Assembly (NCBI GenBank): GCA_947494705.1
Contig: CANLVN010000002.1
Coordinates: 620,001 to 684,000 of the forward strand
DNA length: 64,000 bases
Direction of reading: 5' to 3'
From: an uncultured Erythrobacter sp.
Lineage (GTDB): Bacteria; Pseudomonadota; Alphaproteobacteria; Sphingomonadales; Sphingomonadaceae
Shown: piece by piece, positions 43,593 through 52,969 of the stretch
Position numbering within the stretch: the first letter of the stretch is position 1
How the letters are laid out: each line of letters opens with the position of its first letter
Translations under genes and position numbers: made by a program
The notes under the pieces: generated by a model
What the model was told of the DNA's origin: nothing
The model's input: the letters and a program-made list of their open reading frames with translations, nothing else
Database searches by the model: none

Positions 43593-44660
43593 TTGCAAAT
43601 CCCCGCCCAACGCCTTGACCAGATTGCCAATCGCTTCGCCGAGCTCGAGGCGCGGATGGCTTCGGGCACGCTTGAGGGCGACGAATTCGTGCAGGCGAGC
43701 CGCGACTATGCGGAGCTTGAGCCGGTCGCCAAGACCGCGGCCGAGGTCACCGCGATGCGCGCCGAGATCGAGGGGCTGGAGGAGATGCTCGCCGATCCCG
43801 AGATGAAGGCGATGGCCGAGGAGGAGCTGGAGGCGCTGCGCGAGGCGCTGCCCGAGAAGGAGCGCGCGCTCGCCGTTGCGCTGCTGCCGCGCGACCGGGC
43901 CGACAGCAAGCCTGCCATGCTCGAGATCCGCGCCGGGACGGGCGGCGATGAAGCCGCGCTGTTCGCAGGCGACCTGTTCCGCATGTACGAGAAGTACGCA
44001 GCCGAACAGGGCTGGCGGGTCGAGCCGGTGAGCATGAGTGCGAGCGAAGTGGGCGGCTTCAAGGAGATCGTCGCCAATGTGAGCGGCAGCGGCGTCTTCG
44101 CCAAGCTCAAGTTCGAAAGCGGCGTCCACCGCGTCCAGCGCGTGCCCGTGACCGAAAGCGGCGGGCGCATCCATACCAGCGCGGCGACGGTGGCTGTGCT
44201 TCCTGAACCCGACGAGGTTGATGTCGAGATCGACGCGGGCGACCTCAAGATCGACACCTACCGCGCAAGCGGCGCAGGCGGCCAGCACGTCAACACCACC
44301 GATTCAGCGATCCGCATCACGCACGAGCCGAGCGGCATCGTCGTCACCTGTCAGGATGGGCGCAGCCAGCACAAGAACCGCGAAAAGGCGATGCAGGTGC
44401 TGCGCGCACGCCTCTACGAGCAACAGCGCGATGCGGCGCAAGGCGCCGAAGCCGAGGCGCGCAAGGCGATGGTCGGCAGCGGCGATCGCTCCGAACGCAT
44501 CCGCACCTACAACTTCCCGCAAGGCCGCGTCACCGACCACCGCATCGGCCTGACCCTGCACAAGCTGGAAGAGGTGCTGGCCGGGCCTGGCCTCGATGAA
44601 CTGGTCGACGCGCTGATCGCCGAGGACGAGGGCAAGCGGCTGGCGGCGTTGAACGAGTGA
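43593..44660 (+). CDS. prfA: Peptide chain release factor 1
   Basis: 355 residues from a TTG. The catalytic GGQ is in [13 protein letters not shown] near residue 229, and the UAG/UAA reader tripeptide PVT is in [15 protein letters not shown]1 ends translation at UAA and UAG. The TTG start is chosen because the N-terminus [20 protein letters not shown] aligns with the family, and the frame further upstream is poor. It overlaps prmC, which methylates this GGQ. Confidence 0.95.
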   Translation: MQIPAQRLDQIANRFAELEARMASGTLEGDEFVQASRDYAELEPVAKTAAEVTAMRAEIEGLEEMLADPEMKAMAEEELEALREALPEKERALAVALLPRDRADSKPAMLEIRAGTGGDEAALFAGDLFRMYEKYAAEQGWRVEPVSMSASEVGGFKEIVANVSGSGVFAKLKFESGVHRVQRVPVTESGGRIHTSAATVAVLPEPDEVDVEIDAGDLKIDTYRASGAGGQHVNTTDSAIRITHEPSGIVVTCQDGRSQHKNREKAMQVLRARLYEQQRDAAQGAEAEARKAMVGSGDRSERIRTYNFPQGRVTDHRIGLTLHKLEEVLAGPGLDELVDALIAEDEGKRLAALNE

Positions 44661-45481
44661 CGGTTGGCCAAGCTATCCGGGATGCAGCGCAGCGTCTCGC
44701 CGCGACCAGCGACACGGCGCGGCTGGATGCCGAACTGCTGATGGCGCATGCGCTGGGTGTCGAACGCTCCGACCTGTTGCTGAGGCACATGGATGGCGAA
44801 GTGCCTGGGGCCTTCACTGCTTTGGTCGAACGCCGCGCCGCGCATGAGCCGGTCGCTTACATCACCGGGGTGCAGGAGTTCTACGGACGCCCCTTCGCGG
44901 TCGAACCGGGCGTCCTCATCCCGCGCGGCGACAGCGAACTGCTGATCGAGGCGGTGCTGGGCCTCGCACCGCAGCCGGAGCGCGTGCTCGATCTCGGCAC
45001 CGGGTCCGGGGCATTGCTGGTAACGGCGCTCCTCGAATGCGAGGGAGCGAGCGGCATGGGCATCGATGCATCGCCAAAGGCTGCGTCCATAGCTCAGGCC
45101 AACGCGCAGGCGCTTGGCCTCATCGGAGCGCAGGCGCGCTTCCTCGAGCGTGATTGGGGCTGCGAGGGATGGTCCGACGATCTTGGAACATTCGACGTGA
45201 TCCTGTGCAACCCGCCCTATGTCGAGGCCGGAGCGGTGCTCGAACCCGACGTGCGCGACTTCGAGCCAGCCGAAGCGCTGTTCGCCGGCGCGGACGGGCT
45301 AGACGACTACCGGATCCTGATCCCGCAACTTCCGCGGTTGAAAAGCGAGGGCGGCATAGCGATCTTGGAGATCGGCGCTACGCAGGCCGAAGCGGTGACG
45401 CAAATCGCTCAATCCCACGGTTTCGACACCGAAACACGCAATGATCTGGCAAATCGGCCACGCTGCGTGATGCTTCGTTGA
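44657..45481 (+). CDS. prmC: Peptide chain release factor N5-glutamine methyltransferase
   Basis: 274 residues from a GTG overlapping the prfA stop (GTGA). An AdoMet site [15 protein letters not shown] is near residue 110 and the catalytic NPPY in ILCNPPYVE near 186. It methylates the glutamine of the GGQ motif in release factors. The coupling to prfA fits this. Confidence 0.96.
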   Translation: MTVGQAIRDAAQRLAATSDTARLDAELLMAHALGVERSDLLLRHMDGEVPGAFTALVERRAAHEPVAYITGVQEFYGRPFAVEPGVLIPRGDSELLIEAVLGLAPQPERVLDLGTGSGALLVTALLECEGASGMGIDASPKAASIAQANAQALGLIGAQARFLERDWGCEGWSDDLGTFDVILCNPPYVEAGAVLEPDVRDFEPAEALFAGADGLDDYRILIPQLPRLKSEGGIAILEIGATQAEAVTQIAQSHGFDTETRNDLANRPRCVMLR

Positions 45482-45725
45482 TGAAATGGTCACAGGGGCT
45501 TGGCAAAAGCTTTCCGGCTCGCTAGCTGTCGAATCAGGACATTGTTTTGCGATGACGCAAATCGCTAGTCCCAGCTCCACATTCGATGTCATGCGGCCTT
45601 GAGGGCTTACCCGAAGGCCAGGCAGCGCGGAGCGCGCGCCTTCTTTCGGGCGCCAAGACGAAAGGTCTGTTGGCCAAAGGCACGTGAGAGAGCGTGACCA
45701 CGGTCGCTAAAGGGAAGATTATTCC

Positions 45726-46367
45726 TTGAATAACAATCGTAATAACAATCGGCGCCGTGGGCGCGGAAATCGTAACAATCAGGGCGGCGGGAACAACCAG
45801 AACCGCATCGACAGCCGTGCGCGCGGCAACGCGCCCCAGCTGCTCGACAAGTACAAGAAGCTGGCCCAGGACGCGCAGCACAATGGCGACCGGGTGCAGG
45901 CTGAATACTATCTGCAGTTCGCCGACCACTACTTCCGCGTGATCGCCGACAACAAGGCGCGCCAGGACGAAGCCCGTGCCAAGCGCAATGACGACCGCGG
46001 CCAGTCCAACGATGACGACGACGCTGGCGATGACGACAACCGTCGAAAGAACACGCGCCGCTCGCGCAGTCGCCGCGACGAATCCGACAACAATGCGTCC
46101 GAAGAGGGCCAGCAGGGCAACGAAGGCGAAGAAGCCGATGCCGACGAAGAGGCTGCACGTCCCAAGAAGCGCGCTCGCAAGCCCAAGGCCGACGACGGCG
46201 ATGACAAGCCCAAGGCGAAGCCGGCCCGCAAGCCGCGCGCCAATGGCCGCCGCAAGGCTTCGGACGACAACGATGGCCCCGGCGAGATCGACTCTTCGGT
46301 TCTTCCGCCCTCGATCAGCATGGCGGGCGACAATTCCGACGATGAAACGATAAAGGCGGCTAGCTGA
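45726..46367 (+). CDS. DUF4167-family protein
   Basis: 213 residues from a TTG with AAGGGAAG upstream. The N-terminal 90 residues carry the DUF4167 pattern: an Asn/Arg-rich start, then LLDKYKKLAQDAQHNGDRVQ and AEYYLQFADHYFRVIADN. The rest is a long Asp/Lys/Arg-rich low-complexity tail, likely disordered and possibly nucleic-acid-binding. This family commonly follows prmC in alphaproteobacteria; its function is unknown. Minus-strand frames here are mirror images of the charged codons. Confidence 0.88.
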   Translation: MNNNRNNNRRRGRGNRNNQGGGNNQNRIDSRARGNAPQLLDKYKKLAQDAQHNGDRVQAEYYLQFADHYFRVIADNKARQDEARAKRNDDRGQSNDDDDAGDDDNRRKNTRRSRSRRDESDNNASEEGQQGNEGEEADADEEAARPKKRARKPKADDGDDKPKAKPARKPRANGRRKASDDNDGPGEIDSSVLPPSISMAGDNSDDETIKAAS

Positions 46368-46401
46368 ACGCAGCGGCGGCAGGATCGGGAATCGCACAGC
46401 G

Positions 46402-48063
46402 ATGGCCACACCTGCGCTGAACACAGCTGACAATACTGCAATGCCGGCGATCCGCCGCATGGGTGCGCTCGCCGCTTCGTGGCCGGGTGCGACCGCAGCG
46501 GGCCTCGGCCTCGTGGTGGCCTGTGGCTTCCCGCCGTTTCATGCCTGGTGGATTGCCATGCCTGCGCTCGCGCTGTTCGTGGCCCATTTGCACGCGGCGC
46601 CGAACTGGCGCGGTGCCGCATGGCGCGGATGGATGTTCGGCTGGGCGCATCTGACGCTCGCGAATAACTGGATCGCCACCGCTTTCACCTATCAGGCGAA
46701 CATGCCCGAGTGGCTCGGCTGGCTCGCCGTGCCGCTCCTGTGCATTTATCTCGCGGTCTATCCGGGGCTGGCGGCGCTTCTCGCGCATTTCGCGGCGAAG
46801 CGCTCGAATCTGCTGATTTTCGGCGTCCTGTTCGCGGCCTCGTGGATTTTGACCGAGTGGGTGCGCAGCTGGGCGTTTACCGGCTATCCTTGGCCGCCTC
46901 TCGGCCTTTTGCTGTTGGGAAGCTGGGACACGCCGGGTCTTGCACGGATCTTGCCATGGATGGGCACCTATGCCCTGTCCGGGGTCGCGATTATCCTCGG
47001 GGCGGTCCTCGCCTACGGCATCGCCAACCGTCGGCACTGGCAAAGCATCGTTTGTGCAGCGGTGATTGTCGCGGGGATGCTGCTGCCGCGCTGGCAGGAT
47101 GAAGCGGATAGCGACATTCGCTACACGCTGGTTCAGCCGCTCATCCCGCAGGACGAAATCAATGACGGCTCCAAATTCGAGGAGCAATTCCAGCGCATCG
47201 CCGCCCTGACCGGGCAAGGCGCAGGCCAGTCTCGCGTCGTCCTGTGGCCCGAGAGCGCGATCCCGGATTATCTCGAAGATGGCTATCCGCAACGCTATTA
47301 CGACCTCACGACCGCACGCAATCCGGAAAGCTGGATGGGCGACCCGGCCTATGCGCGCGAACGCATCGCTGGCGTGATCGGAGCGCAATCGACCCTTCTG
47401 ACCGGTGTCGTGAACCTCAATATGGGCACGCGCGAAGATGGTCGCGAGGGCGCGGTGAGTGCACGCAATTCGGTTCTGGGCCTCAATGGAGCGGGCGAGA
47501 TTACGCATCACTATGCCAAGGCGCATCTCGTGCCCTACGGCGAATATCTCCCGCTCGAAGACTGGCTCGGCGTAATCGGACTGTCGCGGCTGACCTCCGG
47601 TACGATTCCCTATATTCCCGGCCCCGGCCCGCGCACGCTTGATCTGGGTGAACATGGCAAGGCCGGGGTCCAGATCTGCTACGAGATCGTATTCTCGGGC
47701 CAGGTGGTCGATCGTGACAATCGGCCCGATTACCTGTTCAACCCTTCAAATGACGGCTGGTTTGGCAGCTGGGGTCCGCCACAGCATCTTGCGCAGGCCC
47801 GCTTGCGCGCGATCGAGGAGGGCCTGCCGGTCCTGCGCTCGACCACGACCGGCATCAGTGCCGTGATCGATGCAAGCGGCGTCGTCCGCGCTTCCATCGG
47901 CCGCGGCGAGGCCGACGCAATCGAGGGGTTTGTCCCCGAAGCGGAACGCCCGACCTTGTTCTCGCAATGGGGCAACGCCCTGCCGCTCGGATGGGCGGCT
48001 CTTTTCGCTCTTCTGGGCCTTGGAATTCCGAGATTGCTTGCGCTGCGACGCGCACACAGGTAG
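46402..48063 (+). CDS. lnt: Apolipoprotein N-acyltransferase
   Basis: 553 residues. N-terminal half has about seven membrane helices; the C-terminal half is a nitrilase-type domain with E about 284 (WPESAIPDY), K about 373 (YAKAHLVPYGEYLP) and C about 426 (GVQICYEIVF) as the catalytic triad. It adds the third acyl chain to lipoproteins in the inner membrane. Lipoproteins in this window (for example 18244, 52970 and 62263) are its kind of substrate. Confidence 0.96.
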   Translation: MATPALNTADNTAMPAIRRMGALAASWPGATAAGLGLVVACGFPPFHAWWIAMPALALFVAHLHAAPNWRGAAWRGWMFGWAHLTLANNWIATAFTYQANMPEWLGWLAVPLLCIYLAVYPGLAALLAHFAAKRSNLLIFGVLFAASWILTEWVRSWAFTGYPWPPLGLLLLGSWDTPGLARILPWMGTYALSGVAIILGAVLAYGIANRRHWQSIVCAAVIVAGMLLPRWQDEADSDIRYTLVQPLIPQDEINDGSKFEEQFQRIAALTGQGAGQSRVVLWPESAIPDYLEDGYPQRYYDLTTARNPESWMGDPAYARERIAGVIGAQSTLLTGVVNLNMGTREDGREGAVSARNSVLGLNGAGEITHHYAKAHLVPYGEYLPLEDWLGVIGLSRLTSGTIPYIPGPGPRTLDLGEHGKAGVQICYEIVFSGQVVDRDNRPDYLFNPSNDGWFGSWGPPQHLAQARLRAIEEGLPVLRSTTTGISAVIDASGVVRASIGRGEADAIEGFVPEAERPTLFSQWGNALPLGWAALFALLGLGIPRLLALRRAHR

Positions 48064-48080
48064 GGCGCTCGATGTGAGAC

Positions 48081-48108
48081 ATAAAGGTTTCCTTATATCT
48101 ACATAAGG
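48081..48108. promoter_or_regulatory. Overlapping inverted repeats upstream of metK
   Basis: ATAAAGG-TTT-CCTTAT at 48081-48096 and CCTTAT-ATCTAC-ATAAGG at 48091-48108, the second a perfect 6-bp palindrome arm pair. They lie 40-70 bases before the metK start. They look like an operator for an ArsR-type or similar repressor of S-adenosylmethionine genes; the regulator is not in the window. Confidence 0.35.
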
Positions 48109-48148
48109 GGCCTTGCGAGACGACCTTTACAAACCCTCAGGAGCCTTC

Positions 48149-49396
48149 ATGCGCAGCGAATATCTCTTCACCTCAGAAAGCGTTTCCGAAGGGCACCCGG
48201 ACAAGGTTTCCGACCAGATTTCGGATGCCATCGTCGACCTGATGCTGGCCAAGGACCCCGAGGCGCGCGTCGCCTGCGAAACGATGACCACGACGCAGCG
48301 CGTGATCCTGTCGGGCGAAATCCGCTGTGCGCCGATGTATGACGAGAATAACGAGGAGTGGGCCGTCAATGGCGGCTGGGCACCCGGCGCGAAGGAAGAA
48401 ATCGAACAGGCCGTGCGCAGCACCGTGCGCGATATCGGCTACGAACAGGACGGCTTTCACTGGAAGACGCTGAACTTCGAGAACCACCTGCACGGCCAGT
48501 CCGCCCATATCGCGCAAGGCGTGGATGCGGGCGTGGAAGGCTCGAACAAGGACGAAGGCGCGGGCGATCAGGGGATCATGTTCGGCTTTGCCTGCGACGA
48601 GACGCCGGACCTCATGCCCGCTACGCTCGATTACAGCCACAAGATCCTGCACCAGATGGCTGACGACCGCCATTCGGGCAAGGCGCCGTTCCTCGAGCCA
48701 GACGCCAAGAGCCAGGTCACACTGCGCTACAAGAACGGAAAGCCGGTCGCCTGCACCGCCGTCGTCGTCAGCACCCAGCACGCGCCGGGCTATGACGAGG
48801 GCGACAAGGAGGCCGAGCTTCATAAATATGTGAAGGGTGTCGTCGCGCAGGTCCTTCCCGAGGGCTTTATCTCGGATGAGACCAAGTGGCACATCAACCC
48901 GACCGGCAGCTTCGTCATCGGCGGCCCCGATGGCGATGCGGGCCTTACCGGACGCAAGATCATCGTCGACACCTATGGCGGCGCGAGCCCGCATGGCGGC
49001 GGCGCATTCAGCGGCAAGGACCCGACCAAGGTCGACCGCAGCGCAGCCTACATCACCCGATATCTTGCGAAGAACGTCGTGGCCGCCGGCCTTGCCAAGC
49101 GCTGCACGATCCAGATCGCCTATGCCATCGGTGTCAGCGAACCGCTTTCGCTCTATGTCGATACGCACGGCACCTGCGCCGAGGGCGTCGAGGATGCGGT
49201 TATCGAGGACATCATTCGCGGCATCGGGAAGCTGGGCGGACTGACCCCGCGTGGCATCCGCATCCATCTGGGCCTCAACAAGCCGATCTACCGGACAAGC
49301 GCCGCCTACGGTCACTTCGGTCGCACCGCCGAAGGCGATACCTTCCCGTGGGAGCGCACCGATCTCGTCGACGATCTGAAGGCAGCCTTCGCTTAA
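48149..49396 (+). CDS. metK: S-adenosylmethionine synthetase
   Basis: 415 residues from ATG 48149 with CAGGAG upstream. ATP-binding [16 protein letters not shown] near residue 13, [12 protein letters not shown] near 130, and the P-loop-like [19 protein letters not shown] near 285. It makes S-adenosylmethionine from methionine and ATP. The frame from 48113 starts in the leader. Nearby possible operator repeats suggest control by S-adenosyl compounds. Confidence 0.97.
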   Translation: MRSEYLFTSESVSEGHPDKVSDQISDAIVDLMLAKDPEARVACETMTTTQRVILSGEIRCAPMYDENNEEWAVNGGWAPGAKEEIEQAVRSTVRDIGYEQDGFHWKTLNFENHLHGQSAHIAQGVDAGVEGSNKDEGAGDQGIMFGFACDETPDLMPATLDYSHKILHQMADDRHSGKAPFLEPDAKSQVTLRYKNGKPVACTAVVVSTQHAPGYDEGDKEAELHKYVKGVVAQVLPEGFISDETKWHINPTGSFVIGGPDGDAGLTGRKIIVDTYGGASPHGGGAFSGKDPTKVDRSAAYITRYLAKNVVAAGLAKRCTIQIAYAIGVSEPLSLYVDTHGTCAEGVEDAVIEDIIRGIGKLGGLTPRGIRIHLGLNKPIYRTSAAYGHFGRTAEGDTFPWERTDLVDDLKAAFA

Positions 49397-49416
49397 GCTG
49401 CTAAGAGGCGGCGCAA

Positions 49417-50610
49417 ATGAACACGCCGCTGTCCAGAACGACCCGCATCACCGAGCTCGACGCCCTGCGCGGGCTGGCGGTGATCGGGATCGTGTGGATG
49501 AACGTCCATGCCTTTGCCCTGCCGATACAGGCCTATGCCAATCCGGCGGTCTGGGGCGGGGAGGGCGCGCTCGACCGTCTGGTCTGGGTGGTCAGCTTCG
49601 TCTTTATCGAGGACAAGTTTCGCACGCTTTTCGCGATGCTGTTCGGCGCGGGATGCCTGATCCTGATCGAACGCGCGGACTCGCGCAAATGGCGCGCGCA
49701 CTTTGCCCGCATGGCCGTGCTGTTCGCGATTGGCCTTGTCCATTCCATCCTTCTGGCAAGCAACGACGTTCTGCGCGCCTACGCGCTGGCGGGGCTTGCC
49801 TTACCCCTAATCGCCAATCTGGCCGCGCCTGCGCTGTACGCTATCGCCGTGGGTCTGGTGGCCTTGCATGTCGGGGCAGGGATGCATGTCTTCGGCTCTG
49901 CCGTGCTCGACTTCTATGGCGACCGCACGGCAACCGACGCAGCGCTGATGGTGGAGCGCCAGTTCGGCAGTGATCCGGCGGCTGTGAATTACGCGTTGGA
50001 GCTGGGGCGCGAAGGGCTGGGCGAACGTGTTGTCCGCCGGGTCGAGGGATTCGGGTCGCAATTCAGGCTTCTCGCAGCGTCGCTGCCGATCAACCTTGCC
50101 TCGATGGCTTTGGGCATGGCGCTGTGGAAGGACGGGATGCTGGCTGGCGAATGGCGCACGTTCCGCCTGCAACGCTTGGCCGCAATTGCCGCGCTGGTCA
50201 GTATCCTGCCGCTGCTCGCGCTGGCGTGGTGGGTCGCGGACAATGGCTTTCCTGCTGCGCTCGCCGGGGCAAGCGCGCTCGTGCTCTCCGCCCCGTTCGA
50301 CACGCTGCTGGGCTTTGCCTACGCCGCCTTGGCAATGGCCTTTTTCGTCAAGGGAGGTGCGGTTACCGAGAGGTTGGCAACGGTGGGCCGGTTGTCGCTC
50401 ACAAACTACCTGATGACCTCGGTGATCCTTGCGATGATCTTTGCCAGTTGGGGCCTTGGCCTGTTCGCGCAGGTCAGCCGCGCTGAAGGCTTCGCGCTCA
50501 GCTTCGTGCCGATTGCCGCGATGCTCGTATGGTCGCCCCTATGGGTAGAGCGCATGGGGCAGGGACCGTTTGAGCGCGCCTGGCGCTGGGCCTCGGCGCG
50601 TCTCTCCTAG
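49417..50610 (+). CDS. DUF418-family membrane protein
   Basis: 397 residues with eight to ten hydrophobic segments. The start RITELDALRGLAVIGIVWMN and the C-terminal part with GRLSLTNYLMTSVILAMIF and a PLWVERMGQGPFERAWRW end are DUF418 signatures. Function unknown; some relatives are linked to acyltransfer. It is 20 bases after metK and converges with the CoA-transferase gene by four bases. Confidence 0.88.
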   Translation: MNTPLSRTTRITELDALRGLAVIGIVWMNVHAFALPIQAYANPAVWGGEGALDRLVWVVSFVFIEDKFRTLFAMLFGAGCLILIERADSRKWRAHFARMAVLFAIGLVHSILLASNDVLRAYALAGLALPLIANLAAPALYAIAVGLVALHVGAGMHVFGSAVLDFYGDRTATDAALMVERQFGSDPAAVNYALELGREGLGERVVRRVEGFGSQFRLLAASLPINLASMALGMALWKDGMLAGEWRTFRLQRLAAIAALVSILPLLALAWWVADNGFPAALAGASALVLSAPFDTLLGFAYAALAMAFFVKGGAVTERLATVGRLSLTNYLMTSVILAMIFASWGLGLFAQVSRAEGFALSFVPIAAMLVWSPLWVERMGQGPFERAWRWASARLS

Positions 50611-51764
50611 CCGTCTTCTCCGAGCATCGGCGATGGCCGGTCGAGCGCGAGCTCCCCGTCTGAAAAAACGAACGGACTGCGCACGCCCGGCAGTCCGCCG
50701 AGATCGACCCGCAGGCCGCGCGCTATGACCTGGGGATCGGCGAAGACCTCGTCCAGCCTGTTGATCGGCCCTGCCGGCACTCCGTGTTCATGGCAGTCGT
50801 CGAGCAATTGCGCCTTGGTCCATTGCGCCGTCGCTTCGGCAATTGCCGCATCCAGCGCGGCCGCGTGTTCGATCCGGCCGCCATTTGTCGCAAAGCGCGG
50901 ATCGTCCGCCAGGTCGGGTCTTTGCAACAGCTTCGCCAGTTTGACGAACAAGGCATCGTTCGCGGGCGCCAAAATGACATGCCCGCCACTGACAGGAAAT
51001 ACGCCATAGGGCGCGACCTGTGCGTGGGCATTGCCCATGCGGGGCGGATTATCGCCGGTGGTGAGGTAATAGGTCGCCTGATTGGCGAGCAGCGCGACCG
51101 AGCAGTCCATCAGGCCGATATCGACCTGTTGTCCGCGCCCGGTGCGCACTCGCTGAAGCAGCGCGGCCTGGATTCCATTGGCGGCATAGGTTCCTGTCGA
51201 CAGGTCGCTGATCGAAACGCCCATCTTGATCGGCTTCCCTTCAGGTTCGCCGGTTACCGACATGAAGCCGCTCATCCCCTGAACTACGAAATCATATCCT
51301 GCTTCCCGAGCGCGGGGACCCGTCTGGCCGAAGCCGGTGATCGAGCAATAGACCAGCTGCGGATTGACCTCGCACAGCGAGGCATAGTCGAGACCGAATT
51401 TGGCAAGTCCGCCGGTCTTGAAGTTCTCGATCAGCACATCCGCATCGCGCGCCAGGTCGCGGACGCGCTCAAGGTCGTCCGGCTCGGTAAAGTTGGCGAT
51501 GATCGAGCGCTTGCCGCGATTGCAGGCGTGGTAATAGGCCGCCTCGCGATGAACGGTTCCGTCGGCCGCCGTGCGTTCAATCCACGGCGGACCCCACTTG
51601 CGGGTCCCGTCGCCCTCCGGGCTTTCGACCTTGATGACGTCGGCCCCGAGATCGGCGAGTATCTGTCCGGCCCACGGCCCGGCGAGCACGCGCGCCAGTT
51701 CGAGCACTTTCAAACCGGCGAGCGGGGCGTTTTCGTTACGGGGAGTGTCGAGCCACATCGGCAT
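50607..51764 (-). CDS. CaiB/BaiF-family (class III) CoA-transferase
   Basis: 385 residues. LKVLELARVLAGPWAGQILA near residue 18, DLGADVIKVESPEGDGTRKW, and SDLSTGTYAANGIQAALLQR are typical. The class moves CoA between organic acids through an aspartyl-CoA intermediate. The substrate is not evident; the operon context (DUF2269 gene upstream) does not tell. Not related in fold to the ScoAB pair nearby. Confidence 0.9.
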   Translation of the reverse strand: MPMWLDTPRNENAPLAGLKVLELARVLAGPWAGQILADLGADVIKVESPEGDGTRKWGPPWIERTAADGTVHREAAYYHACNRGKRSIIANFTEPDDLERVRDLARDADVLIENFKTGGLAKFGLDYASLCEVNPQLVYCSITGFGQTGPRAREAGYDFVVQGMSGFMSVTGEPEGKPIKMGVSISDLSTGTYAANGIQAALLQRVRTGRGQQVDIGLMDCSVALLANQATYYLTTGDNPPRMGNAHAQVAPYGVFPVSGGHVILAPANDALFVKLAKLLQRPDLADDPRFATNGGRIEHAAALDAAIAEATAQWTKAQLLDDCHEHGVPAGPINRLDEVFADPQVIARGLRVDLGGLPGVRSPFVFSDGELALDRPSPMLGEDG

Positions 51765-51774
51765 CGGATCGCTT

Positions 51775-52245
51775 TCAATAGGGTTTGGAAATCATGAGCC
51801 ACAGCACCACGGTCAGGGGAATTGTGCTGATGAGGCCCCAGGTGATCCAGCGGCGCGACAGGCGGCGGTAATCCTGCGTCAAATCGGCCTGGCTGGTCCA
51901 GCCTGCGACCATGCGGGCCTGTTTGATCTGGATCGGCACGAGGATCGTGATCCAGATCGCGCCGGCCAGAACGAACATGATCTGGCTCCAGATAAGCCAC
52001 GGCGCCTCGAACAGCGGATATCCAAGCAACCAGAGCAATCCGTAGCCACCGATCATGGTCAGGGCGATCCCGGGTATGGTGAGGCCGAAATCGGTCCCGG
52101 TGACGAGCCGCTGACCGAACTGGACGATGCGCCAGTCACCGTTGCGATCGGCGAACACTTTCCACACGGCGGTTACCGTGATGTTCCCCGCAAGCAGGAT
52201 GATCCCCAGATAGTGGAGGAACTTGAACGTGTAGATCCATTCCAT
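51775..52245 (-). CDS. DUF2269-family membrane protein
   Basis: 156 residues with four hydrophobic helices. It starts MEWIYTFKFLHYLGIILLAG then NITVTAVWK, typical of DUF2269 membrane proteins of unknown role. It precedes the CaiB-type gene by 10 bases on the same strand, and follows scoB by about 60 bases. Confidence 0.85.
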   Translation of the reverse strand: MEWIYTFKFLHYLGIILLAGNITVTAVWKVFADRNGDWRIVQFGQRLVTGTDFGLTIPGIALTMIGGYGLLWLLGYPLFEAPWLIWSQIMFVLAGAIWITILVPIQIKQARMVAGWTSQADLTQDYRRLSRRWITWGLISTIPLTVVLWLMISKPY

Positions 52246-52306
52246 CGCGAGGCGACCTTAGCGCCGCATTGGCGCGTGTGAAGCCTCTCCGGACAAACCG
52301 GATGGC

Positions 52307-52966
52307 CTAGTTCAGAGCCACCTCGTAGCGCGCGGTGGTGTTGTCGGTGATGTCTGCCTCGCTCACACCCGGTGCCAATTCGATCAGGCGGAAATCCGCA
52401 TCCTTGGCCGGGCGCTGGAATACGCCGAGATTGGTGATGATCATGTCGACCACGCCCGTCCCGGTCAGCGGCAGCGAGCATTCGGGGATGAACTTGGGGT
52501 CGCCGGCCTTGCTGGTGTGATCCATCACCACGATGATTTTCTTGACGCCTGCGACAAGGTCCATCGCGCCGCCCATGCCCTTGATCATCTTGCCGGGGAT
52601 CATCCAGTTGGCGATATCGCCATTCTCGGCAACTTCCATCGCGCCGAGAACGGTCAGGTCGATATGCCCGCCGCGGATCATCGAAAAGCTGGTGGCGCTG
52701 TCGAAATAGGCGCTGTGCGGCAGCTCGCTGATGGTCTGCTTTCCAGCATTGATCAGGTCGGGATCCTCTTCGCCCTCATAGGGGAAGGGACCGATGCCCA
52801 GCATGCCGTTCTCGCTTTGCAGCGTGACCATCATGCCTTCGGGAATGTGGTTGGCGACCAGCGTCGGGATGCCGATGCCGAGATTGACGTAATAGCCATC
52901 CTCGAGCTCTTTCGCGGCGCGCGCAGCCATCTGGTCGCGGGTCCAGCCTTTGGTTTCGTCGCTCAT
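52307..52966 (-). CDS. scoB: 3-oxoacid CoA-transferase subunit B
   Basis: 219 residues. Catalytic glutamate region [20 protein letters not shown] near residue 53; starts [20 protein letters not shown] and includes [20 protein letters not shown]. With subunit A it moves CoA from succinyl-CoA to acetoacetate-type acids. It begins three bases after the stop of the HAD-like lipoprotein gene, which lies between it and scoA. Confidence 0.95.
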   Translation of the reverse strand: MSDETKGWTRDQMAARAAKELEDGYYVNLGIGIPTLVANHIPEGMMVTLQSENGMLGIGPFPYEGEEDPDLINAGKQTISELPHSAYFDSATSFSMIRGGHIDLTVLGAMEVAENGDIANWMIPGKMIKGMGGAMDLVAGVKKIIVVMDHTSKAGDPKFIPECSLPLTGTGVVDMIITNLGVFQRPAKDADFRLIELAPGVSEADITDNTTARYEVALN

Positions 52967-52969
52967 GGT

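Noticed and set aside
45534..46460. 308-codon minus-strand frame with many hydrophobic residues opposite DUF4167
   Set aside because: It is the complement of Asp, Lys and Arg codons, which read as Val, Leu, Phe and Ala on the other strand; a known artefact.
48173..49315. 380-codon minus-strand frame inside metK
   Set aside because: metK is certain; the frame is a shadow without a ribosome site.
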